Shown in pieces: positions 1 to 5,316 of a stretch of 6,152 bases of DNA. A program made the position numbers and the translations under genes. The notes beneath the pieces were generated by a model. It ran no database searches and was not told where the DNA came from. It saw only the letters and a list, made by a program, of their open reading frames with translations. Where the stretch lies: NCBI GenBank assembly GCA_027038155.1, contig JALVXW010000332.1:1-6152 (forward strand), in the 5' to 3' direction. The stretch is from Sulfurovum sp. (GTDB lineage Bacteria > Campylobacterota > Campylobacteria > Campylobacterales > Sulfurovaceae). Position 1 is the first letter of the stretch. Each line of letters opens with the position of its first letter.

Positions 1-306
1 AAGATGATAGACAATTTACTTATGAATGCAATGAAGTATTCTGATAAAAAAACCATTATAAAAATAGGTATGGATGGAGATATATTGAGCATTAGTGATA
101 GTGGCATAGGTATGGATGAGACACAACTGTTGCGTGTCTATGAACGTTATTATCAGGGTGATAATAAAAAAGAGGGGGAGGGTATAGGGCTTGCACTTGT
201 AAAAGCTTACTGTGATGAGGAAGAAATAGAAATAGAGATAGTATCTAAAAAAGAGGTAGGGACAAGCGTGAAATTAGATTTGCAAAAGGTTTATGGCTTA
301 TTGTAA
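1..306 (+). CDS. Sensor histidine kinase, C-terminal ATPase domain (5' truncated by window edge)
   Basis: This is the last 101 codons of a two-component sensor kinase; the frame is open at the left edge, so the ATG at 4 is internal. The catalytic ATP-binding (HATPase_c) domain shows its boxes in order: the N box (DNLLMNAMKYS, positions 10-42), the G1 box (DSGIGM), an F-box-like YERYYQGD and the G2 box (GEGIGLALVKAYC), followed by the usual terminal strands (GTSVKLDL). The kinase would autophosphorylate a histidine in the missing upstream part and pass the phosphate to a response regulator. The family normally pairs with OmpR-type regulators, and that gene is probably just upstream. No sensor domain is visible, so the stimulus cannot be read. 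Given its neighbours, copper status is a reasonable guess. Identity as a histidine kinase is secure; its role as regulator of this locus is inference. Confidence 0.93.
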   Translation, partial: KMIDNLLMNAMKYSDKKTIIKIGMDGDILSISDSGIGMDETQLLRVYERYYQGDNKKEGEGIGLALVKAYCDEEEIEIEIVSKKEVGTSVKLDLQKVYGLL

Positions 307-527
307 AAATCTGAATCTAAGTGAATGACAACCTTTTTACAACATGTTATACTTTGTTATCTTTGTTTGAAGGATTGTGTTATGGATGAATAGAAATTTT
401 ATTGTGAAACCAGTTGGAAATTTATTAAAAATTTAGTAATGGGTTTCGGGCTTGTAAAGCATGCAGACCAAATCTCTTTGTTACTTATGGATAGTGAAAA
501 TAATATAGAGAGAACTTCTTGACCCTT
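307..527. other. Non-coding stretch between the kinase gene and the tonB promoter
   Basis: About 220 bases with no credible reading frame: short ATG starts such as the one near 382 stop within a few codons. It contains a possible long-range pairing of GAAACC (406-411) with GGTTTC (442-447) around an AT-rich interior that itself holds self-complementary AAATTT blocks. No G+C-rich stem followed by a T run is present, so I cannot call a terminator for the kinase gene. The stretch may simply be a 3' region plus the upstream part of the tonB promoter. Confidence 0.5.
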
Positions 528-559
528 TTAACACTTCCTTAATATTTTTAAGTCATAAT
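528..559 (+). promoter_or_regulatory. Predicted operator-promoter of tonB (TTAACAC direct repeat plus -10)
   Basis: TTAACAC at 528-534 is followed after four bases by TTAATAT at 539-545, an 11-bp-period direct repeat whose second half matches at five of seven positions. Eight bases later comes CATAAT (554-559), a plausible -10. The same layout recurs before the receptor gene and the 4525 gene. The repeat would cover the -35 position, as expected for an activator of the OmpR/PhoB family. A TTGACC at 519-524 could alternatively act as a -35 with a -10 near 543. If CATAAT is the true -10, the transcript would start only a few bases before the tonB start codon. Confidence 0.55.
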
Positions 560-570
560 AATCTAAAAAG

Positions 571-1329
571 ATGTTAATGATGCAAAGACACAGGGTACGC
601 CATTTTATCTCTTACGCTATTACGACTTTATTCTATGCAGGTATAGCTGTTATATTTTTTTCTTCCAAAAATCACCACTATGTCTCTTCCAAAGTTATGA
701 AAGAGAAAACTATACAGATGTCTCTTTCTGCTTTTGTTCCTGAAACCATAGAAACTATGGAACCCCCTAAAGAGATAGTCAAAGAGGTGGTTGCCCCAGA
801 GCCAATACCAGAGGAGGAGCCAAAAGTTGAAGAGATTATTAAAGAGCCACTGCCTGAGCCTGTTGTTGAAAAAGTAGTAGAGAAACCTGTAGTAAAAGAG
901 CCTAAACCTATTATTGAAAAGCGTATTGAAAAACCCAAAGAAAAGAAGAGAAAAAAGAAAAAGAGCGTAAAAAAGAAAAAGCCCAAGAAGAAGTTTAAGA
1001 GAAAACCTTCAAGACAGCAGGCATCATCTAAACAATCAAAAAGCACAAAAGCCCAGCGTAATAAGTTTTGGACAACACTAAGAGCAAAGATTGACAGAAA
1101 TAAATTCTATCCACGTATTGCAAAAAAAAGAGGAATGGAGGGAAGTGTAAAAGTAAAATTTACTATTTTATCCAATGGTCATGTGGGTCATATCTCGGTA
1201 AGTGGCCCCAAAGTATTTCATAACTCAGCAAAAAATGCAGTAAAGAGAGCCTTCCCTATAGATGTTAAAAGGTCACCTATTGCACTTCCTACAAGTGTGA
1301 ATTTGCCACTTAATTATCAACTTAGATAA
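571..1329 (+). CDS. tonB: TonB energy-transducing protein
   Basis: TonB links the proton motive force, harvested by ExbB-ExbD in the inner membrane, to outer-membrane receptors. The 252 residues show the classic layout: a short basic N-terminus, one membrane anchor at about residues 12-30, a periplasmic spacer rich in Pro, Glu, Val and Lys (about 60-150) whose second half is very basic, and a TonB C-terminal domain from about 166 to the end. That domain contains YPRIAKKRGMEG (180-191) and a final strand suited to pairing with a receptor TonB box. The ATG at 571 directly abuts the only purine-rich stretch (AAAAAG, 565-570), so the in-frame ATGs at 577 or 580 are better spaced and may be the real start. 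ExbB and ExbD are not next to it, so they must be encoded elsewhere. Its position just before a receptor gene, with the same operator type, suggests a dedicated TonB for that receptor. Family assignment is firm; the dedicated role is inferred. Confidence 0.9.
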   Translation: MLMMQRHRVRHFISYAITTLFYAGIAVIFFSSKNHHYVSSKVMKEKTIQMSLSAFVPETIETMEPPKEIVKEVVAPEPIPEEEPKVEEIIKEPLPEPVVEKVVEKPVVKEPKPIIEKRIEKPKEKKRKKKKSVKKKKPKKKFKRKPSRQQASSKQSKSTKAQRNKFWTTLRAKIDRNKFYPRIAKKRGMEGSVKVKFTILSNGHVGHISVSGPKVFHNSAKNAVKRAFPIDVKRSPIALPTSVNLPLNYQLR

Positions 1330-1331
1330 AT

Positions 1332-1363
1332 TTAACACATAATTAACAGTAGCATGCAATAAT
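1332..1363 (+). promoter_or_regulatory. Predicted operator-promoter of the TonB-dependent receptor
   Basis: TTAACAC (1332-1338) and TTAACAG (1343-1349) form an 11-bp-period direct repeat separated by ATAA. Exactly eight bases further is AATAAT (1358-1363), one mismatch from the -10 consensus. The predicted transcript start near 1370 gives a leader of about 25 bases containing the ribosome binding site. The site starts only three bases after the tonB stop codon, so the receptor probably has its own regulated promoter even if some transcripts read through from tonB. Confidence 0.62.
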
Positions 1364-1382
1364 ACTTCAACCCAAACAATTT

Positions 1383-1388
1383 GGAGGA
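1383..1388 (+). promoter_or_regulatory. Strong ribosome binding site fixing the receptor start
   Basis: GGAGGA lies seven bases before the ATG at 1396. The frame is also open upstream to a TTG at 1381, but that codon sits in front of this Shine-Dalgarno sequence and would add five residues before a normal signal peptide. The ATG at 1396 is therefore the start. Confidence 0.85.
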
Positions 1389-1395
1389 ATTACTA

Positions 1396-3435
1396 ATGAA
1401 GAAAATAATTTATCTTTCGTTTGCTTGTTCGCTTTTGCTACAAGCAACGCAAGTCGAACTAGAGGCAATAAACGTAGAAGCCAAAGTAGATACTGAAGTA
1501 ATCAAAGATGTACACGGAGAAGATATTAAGTCAGCAGACCTCGCAGAGGCACTCTTTAAACAGAGTCCAAGCATCTCTTTGGTGAGACGTTCTGGTATTG
1601 CCAATGATGTGATTGTAAGAGGCCAGAAAAAAGACAATATTAATGTAACCATAGATGGAGCAAAGGTTTGTGGTGCATGCCCAAACAGAATGGACCCTCC
1701 TGTCTCTCATGTACTTACAAACAATATTGATTATATTGAGCTTAATGAAGGGCCGTTTAATGTAGAAGATTTTGGTGTACTGAGTGCAGATGTTAAAATA
1801 CATACGATTAAGCCATCAAAAGAGCTCTCTGGAGATATTAACCTAGGGTATGGAAGCTGGAACTATAAAAAGGCGGCATTCTCTTTAAGTGGAGGGACGG
1901 AGTCTTTACGTATTTTGGTTAGTGGTTCAGCAGAGAGTAGTGAGCAGTATGAAGATGGCAAAGGTGATGACTTTGCAGAGCAGATACAAAGAGAGATAGA
2001 CGCGGGTAAAGTAAGTGTACGTAAAAACCCACAATACCAAGAGAAGTATAAGGATTTGGATGCGTACGATAAAAAGACATTGATGACAAAAATCTTTTGG
2101 GATATTGCAGACAATCAAGAGTTAAAATTGAGCTATACAGCAAACAGAAGTGATGATGTGCTTTACCCCTCTTCAAAAATGGATGCTATGTATGATGATT
2201 CGGATATTTATAATATGGAATATACCCTAAAAGCATTGGGGAAGTATTCTAAAAAATTTGATCTTCAACTCTATCAATCAGAAGTAGAGCATCCTATGTC
2301 TACCAAGTATAGAAAGATGGGTAAAAAAATCTATATGACGCATGCATTGACAACAAAAATGCAAGGAGCCAAACTCAAAAACAGTTTTGATGTAGGCAAC
2401 CATACAATTACAGCTGGATTAGACTACTCATTGCGTAACTGGGATGGAGGGTATTTTAAAAATGACAAACCTCTACCTGAGAAGTTTTTTCATAGTATTT
2501 ATGATGTAGATACAGAGAACAAATCACTTTTCTTAAAAGATAAAATGCATATAGGTAAAATGATCTTAGATATGGGACTGCGTTATGACAGTACAGAGAT
2601 TACCTCTGCAAATACCAAACAGCAATCAAATGACTATGATGAGCTAAATGGCTATCTTTATGCTACATACCATGCAAATAACAAGAGTAAATATTTCGCT
2701 GGTGTTGGTAGATCATCCCGTGTGCCTGATGCTAAAGAGCTCTATTGGATAGGTGCTCCCATGAAGATGCCAAATGGTTCTATGAAGGCTATGAGTATTG
2801 GTACACCTCATTTAGATGCAACAATAAATTATGAGTTTGATATGGGAATGGAGAGACAATTTGATGATGCAACATTTAAAGCAAAACTCTTTTACTCTCA
2901 GCTAGATAATTTTATAGCCTATAATGCATCTAAAAAAATGAATAGATATGAAAATGTTGATGCTTCTATTTATGGTATTGAGATGAGTGGGACGTATATT
3001 GCAACAGAATCACTCTATTTTGATTATGGTTTTGCCTACCAAAGAGGTAAAAAAGAGAGCCCTCTTTCAGGGCAAAGTGGAACAAATATGCCAGAGATTC
3101 CACCTTTTAAATATAATTTAGCTGCAAATTATGATTGGAATGAGAGTTTTACACTTCGTGCAGAGTTGGTTGGTTCCGACAGTTGGAGTGATTTTGATGC
3201 AGAAAATGGCGAACAGAAGCTTGACGCATATACTATATTCAATCTTAAAGCTACAAAAAGCGTTGCACAGAATTTTGAATTCACCATAGGTGTAGATAAC
3301 CTATTTGATACAACCTATGCAGTCTCCAATACTTATAAAGATTTAATACTTCTACCAACAGTAGGTAATCAAGAGGTGATGCTGATGAATGAACCTGGAC
3401 GCTATCTCTATGCAAATGTAAAATATACATTTTAA
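1396..3435 (+). CDS. TonB-dependent outer-membrane receptor, OprC/NosA-like copper receptor
   Basis: The 679-residue precursor has a signal peptide (about 1-17, cleavage after LLLQA), a probable TonB box near residues 21-29 (ELEAINVEA), a plug domain (about 35-145, with VIVRGQKKDNINVTIDGAKV), and a long beta-barrel ending in the aromatic signature KYTF. The region CGACPNRMDPP, with C95 and M99, gives CxxxM, and EHPM, with H299 and M301, gives HxM. Together these match the copper-binding pair described for Pseudomonas OprC, the relative of NosA that supplies copper for nitrous oxide reductase. A further methionine cluster (M456, M458, M463, M466) could lie on the copper path. TonB is encoded immediately upstream and NosL-like proteins downstream, which supports copper uptake. 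Length is close to OprC. The general receptor call is certain; copper specificity rests on the two motifs and context, and a siderophore or heme receptor is a less likely alternative. Confidence 0.88.
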   Translation: MKKIIYLSFACSLLLQATQVELEAINVEAKVDTEVIKDVHGEDIKSADLAEALFKQSPSISLVRRSGIANDVIVRGQKKDNINVTIDGAKVCGACPNRMDPPVSHVLTNNIDYIELNEGPFNVEDFGVLSADVKIHTIKPSKELSGDINLGYGSWNYKKAAFSLSGGTESLRILVSGSAESSEQYEDGKGDDFAEQIQREIDAGKVSVRKNPQYQEKYKDLDAYDKKTLMTKIFWDIADNQELKLSYTANRSDDVLYPSSKMDAMYDDSDIYNMEYTLKALGKYSKKFDLQLYQSEVEHPMSTKYRKMGKKIYMTHALTTKMQGAKLKNSFDVGNHTITAGLDYSLRNWDGGYFKNDKPLPEKFFHSIYDVDTENKSLFLKDKMHIGKMILDMGLRYDSTEITSANTKQQSNDYDELNGYLYATYHANNKSKYFAGVGRSSRVPDAKELYWIGAPMKMPNGSMKAMSIGTPHLDATINYEFDMGMERQFDDATFKAKLFYSQLDNFIAYNASKKMNRYENVDASIYGIEMSGTYIATESLYFDYGFAYQRGKKESPLSGQSGTNMPEIPPFKYNLAANYDWNESFTLRAELVGSDSWSDFDAENGEQKLDAYTIFNLKATKSVAQNFEFTIGVDNLFDTTYAVSNTYKDLILLPTVGNQEVMLMNEPGRYLYANVKYTF

Positions 3436-3442
3436 ACGACCC

Positions 3443-3476
3443 TTTTCCCTCTTTCTGGGAAAACAAAAAGAGAGGG
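3443..3476 (+). terminator. Hairpin region after the receptor gene, possible weak terminator
   Basis: Just after the stop codon, TTTTCCC (3443-3449) pairs perfectly with GGGAAAA (3457-3463) around a seven-base loop. An alternative, mutually exclusive stem pairs CCCTCT (3447-3452) with AGAGGG (3471-3476). Neither is followed by a run of T, so intrinsic termination is uncertain. The position between two transcription units fits a 3' end structure. Confidence 0.35.
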
Positions 3477-3510
3477 ATATCTCTAAATTTTCCTCTTGGC
3501 TCTCTACAAA

Positions 3511-3528
3511 GTGTTAAATTAGTGTTAA
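3511..3528 (-). promoter_or_regulatory. Inverted copy of the TTAACAC direct-repeat operator
   Basis: GTGTTAA at 3511-3517 and 3522-3528 are two perfect copies 11 bases apart, which is TTAACAC-N4-TTAACAC read on the minus strand. The orientation is opposite to the three other sites, and no -10-like sequence sits eight bases beyond it on the minus strand (3497-3502 reads GAGCCA). On the plus strand the nearest good -10 is TATAAT at 3570-3575, placing this site about 60 bases upstream of the expected start. It could act there as an upstream activator or repressor site for the gene at 3680. Confidence 0.5.
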
Positions 3529-3569
3529 ATCCTTGATGCAAATCAATTATATTTATTATCCTTTTGAGT

Positions 3570-3575
3570 TATAAT
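3570..3575 (+). promoter_or_regulatory. Candidate -10 box for the gene at 3680
   Basis: A perfect TATAAT preceded by TTGAGT lies in AT-rich DNA 105 bases before the start codon. No -35 is obvious, which is usual for Campylobacterota sigma-70 promoters. A second TATAAT at 3609-3614 is an alternative, but it falls within an inverted repeat (3590-3600 with 3608-3618). Confidence 0.4.
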
Positions 3576-3642
3576 TAAAAGTGTTTGATAATAGTTATAA
3601 AAGTATCTTATAATTATTGGACAAATAAGCGTTTAAGCATTG

Positions 3643-3660
3643 ATCCAAAAAGGTTTGGAT
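3643..3660 (+). repeat. Leader hairpin with AAGG in the loop
   Basis: ATCCAAA (3643-3649) and TTTGGAT (3654-3660) form a perfect seven-pair stem closed by an AAGG loop (3650-3653). It ends 19 bases before the ATG at 3680. AAGG is the only Shine-Dalgarno-like sequence upstream of that gene but is too far away in linear sequence, so the hairpin may matter for translation or be incidental. Confidence 0.4.
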
Positions 3661-3679
3661 TTAGTTAATTATAAAAATA

Positions 3680-4192
3680 ATGAAAAAATTAATAATATTG
3701 GTTGTTTTTGGTGGCTTGCTTATGGCAGAAACACCAAAGCCTTTTAAGGCAAAATCTGTGCAATCTGTGCAACCTTTTACAGGAAAAATCACACAATTGC
3801 AGCAAAAGCTTGATCCTATGTTTGATATCCCTTTAGATAAGTATCCAAAATGGCATACCGATGCCTTGCTTAAGAATGGACATAAAGCAGAATTTATTTC
3901 AGTAAAATCTATGATGCAGGTCTATCTACATCAGGACTATTTTCTTAAACGAAATCTTCTTGAAGCCCCTATTGATAAGATCTATATAAAAGATTATCTC
4001 ACCGGAGAGAAAGCAGATGCCAAACAAGCGCTTTATGTGTTTGGAAGTAGAGTTGTAGGACCACATGGAGATGACCTTATCCCGTTTGCCTCTGAAAGCA
4101 ATGCAAAGCTGTTTATGATGAAAAATGGTGGCACTAAACTATTGCCTTATGCTAAAATTACAGCAGGTTTATTACGTTATTTGGATATGTAA
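3680..4192 (+). CDS. Exported NosL-like protein lacking all cysteines
   Basis: The 170 residues begin with a signal peptide (about 1-16, cleavage after LLMA), followed by a short Lys/Gln/Pro linker and a NosL-like domain from about 45 to the end. The domain is recognised by comparison with the gene at 5317: YPKW, MMQVYL against MMKYYI, ALYVFGSRVVGPHGDDLIPF against AFYVLDADVFGPMGHELIAF, and a closing GGTKLLPYAKIT. The CxxCGM copper-site segment of NosL is replaced here by DPMFDI (residues 45-50), and the whole protein contains no Cys. It may have become a scaffold or partner, or may use His and Met ligands such as H59, M98 and M99. A 9-base tandem duplication (3753-3770) encodes the SVQSVQ of the linker. 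No good ribosome binding site precedes the ATG, but a stop at 3665 excludes upstream starts. Membership in the NosL superfamily is likely; the function is not known. Confidence 0.75.
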   Translation: MKKLIILVVFGGLLMAETPKPFKAKSVQSVQPFTGKITQLQQKLDPMFDIPLDKYPKWHTDALLKNGHKAEFISVKSMMQVYLHQDYFLKRNLLEAPIDKIYIKDYLTGEKADAKQALYVFGSRVVGPHGDDLIPFASESNAKLFMMKNGGTKLLPYAKITAGLLRYLDM

Positions 4193-4193
4193 A

Positions 4194-4370
4194 ATAAAAA
4201 GACCAGAACCTATAAATGAAGAGATTGAACTCAAAAACAATGTATATATAGAGAGTGATACCGATCTTAAAGGGATTATTACTTATGTTAATGACTATTT
4301 TGCAGAAATATCCAGATATACCAAAGAGGAACTTATTGGACGAGAAAGAGAGAGGCATGGAAGCCTCTGA
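4194..4370 (+). pseudogene. Remnant of a PAS-domain sensor gene (Aer-like N-terminus)
   Basis: One base after the preceding stop codon, a frame encodes KRPEPINEEIELKNN, then DTDLKGIITYVNDYFAEISRYTKEELIG. This is the opening of the PAS domain found in Aer-like chemoreceptors and PAS sensor proteins, which in Campylobacterota commonly begin MKRP-P-I. Here the first codon is ATA (4194-4196) rather than ATG. Similarity ends near 4340 in RERERHGSL and a stop, just where relatives continue with a histidine-containing segment. A second frame, shifted by one (ATG 4357 to stop 4513-4515, 52 codons), continues with protein-like but unrecognised sequence into the promoter of the next gene. The best reading is a gene that lost its start codon and most of its length, possibly by an out-of-frame deletion. 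A short translationally coupled peptide cannot be excluded. Confidence 0.65.
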
Positions 4371-4465
4371 AAAATATTTGATTGACTTTTCGGTATCCTA
4401 TGGAGATGATATTACTGTAGATAATATGCTTGAAGAGATCTATAAAATTTTATTAGAGGATTTTT

Positions 4466-4497
4466 TTAACACTAATTTAACACTAATGTATTATGAT
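4466..4497 (+). promoter_or_regulatory. Predicted operator-promoter of the nosL-like operon at 4525
   Basis: TTAACAC is perfectly repeated at 4466-4472 and 4477-4483 with TAAT between, and TATGAT (4492-4497) follows after eight bases as the -10. The start near 4504 would leave a leader of about 20 bases carrying TAAGGA (4513-4518), six bases before the ATG. This is the cleanest of the sites. It probably drives the 4525 and 5317 genes and the one at 5992, since no other copy of the repeat occurs downstream. Confidence 0.65.
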
Positions 4498-4524
4498 AAA
4501 TTATTAAAAATATAAGGATACAAA

Positions 4525-5262
4525 ATGAAAAAACTGTTATTGGCTGTGTTGGTATTGGGGACTATGGTAAGTTTTTCGCATGCTGAAATGAAGTGTGCAG
4601 CTGGAAAATGTGGTGGAGCAATGAAGGCATCTATGAAACCTAAGAAAATGATGAAAATGTTTCAGTCTGTTTCTAAAGAAAAAGCGACACTCCTGCAAGA
4701 TGGAAAAGCAAAAGCCTTTTGCCCTGAGTGCGGTATGACACTTCCAATGTTCTATAAAACAAATCATGCGGCTACTGTGAATGGTAAAGTGAAGCAGTAC
4801 TGTTCTATTCACTGTTTGGCAGAAGATTTACAAAAAGGTGCCAAACTTACAGAAATGAAAGTGGTAGATGTGACAACACTGAAGTTCATCCCGGTAGAGA
4901 AAGCCACGTATGTGGTAGGGAGCCGTAAAAAAGGAACCATGTCAGCAGTGAGCAAGTATGCGTTTGCAAAAAAAGCAGATGCAGAAGCTTTTGCCAAAGC
5001 AAACGGTGGTAAGGTGACAGACTTTAATGGAGCACTTAAAGCAGCCAAAGCAGAGTTTGTCAAAGACAGTAAGATGATAGCCAAAAAGCAGGCAATGATG
5101 GCTCAAAAAGGGAAGATAGTGTATAGTAAAATGTGTCAGAAAACCGATAAGAAGTTTACTTCTACCGCTGAAGCAAAAGCATTTATTGTAAGTAATAAGC
5201 TGTGTAAGAGCTTAAACGGCAAACAATTACAGGCTGTCGGGCTTTATTTGAAAAATAGATAA
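4525..5262 (+). CDS. Exported NosL-family protein with Cys/Met-rich N-terminus and C-terminal two-Cys module
   Basis: The 245 residues begin with a signal peptide (about 1-20, cleavage after SHA). Next come a small CxxxxC motif (C24, C29 in KCAAGKCGG) and a Met/Lys-rich run (M33, M37, M42, M43, M45), both suited to binding copper. The NosL domain runs from about 60 to 170, with CPECGM (66-71), a second pair CSIHC (C93, C97), the ATYVVGS strand and GGKVTDF. NosL is the Cu(I) chaperone of the periplasmic nitrous oxide reductase pathway. After a Lys/Ala-rich linker, residues 194-243 form a module with C204 and C227 (QKGKIVYSKMC, then LCKSLNGKQLQAVGLYL) that also occurs in the next gene. It resembles the helical plan of small cytochrome c domains but has no CxxCH heme site. 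The start is set by TAAGGA six bases upstream. A periplasmic copper-binding role is likely; the client protein is unknown. Confidence 0.83.
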   Translation: MKKLLLAVLVLGTMVSFSHAEMKCAAGKCGGAMKASMKPKKMMKMFQSVSKEKATLLQDGKAKAFCPECGMTLPMFYKTNHAATVNGKVKQYCSIHCLAEDLQKGAKLTEMKVVDVTTLKFIPVEKATYVVGSRKKGTMSAVSKYAFAKKADAEAFAKANGGKVTDFNGALKAAKAEFVKDSKMIAKKQAMMAQKGKIVYSKMCQKTDKKFTSTAEAKAFIVSNKLCKSLNGKQLQAVGLYLKNR

Positions 5263-5278
5263 AAGATTATATATTGAG

Positions 5279-5300
5279 GGTGTTGTTGTGAGACAACACC
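5279..5300 (+). repeat. Intergenic hairpin between the two nosL-like genes
   Basis: GGTGTTGT (5279-5286) and ACAACACC (5293-5300) make a perfect eight-pair stem with a six-base loop. No T run follows, and the next ribosome binding site starts four bases later, so it is more likely an mRNA processing, stability or translation-tuning element than a terminator. Confidence 0.5.
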
Positions 5301-5316
5301 ATACAAGGGAACAGAT

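Noticed and set aside
528..545. The TTAACAC repeats as an FNR/CRP-type inverted site (TTAAC-N4-GTTAA)
   Set aside because: The second half is in the same orientation as the first at all four places, so the sites are direct repeats, not palindromes.
678..1046. Minus-strand open frame of 122 codons within tonB
   Set aside because: It is the shadow of the repetitive Lys/Glu/Pro-coding spacer; the translation is low-complexity Phe/Ser/Gly and there is no promoter or ribosome binding site.
1381..1395. TTG at 1381 as the receptor start
   Set aside because: It sits ahead of the GGAGGA ribosome binding site; the ATG at 1396 is correctly spaced and starts a clean signal peptide.
3753..3770. Tandem 9-base duplication as a mobile-element or phase-variation signal
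   Set aside because: There are only two copies and the unit is a multiple of three, so it merely duplicates three residues in a linker and cannot switch the frame.
4357..4515. 52-codon frame as a real small gene
   Set aside because: The purine run GAGAGAGG ends only one base before the ATG, the frame runs through the direct-repeat operator and -10 of the next gene, and the sequence is not recognisable; it is treated as part of the decayed region.
5102..5256. C-terminal module of the 4525 protein as a true cytochrome c domain
   Set aside because: There is no CxxCH heme-attachment motif in this module or in its counterpart in the next gene.
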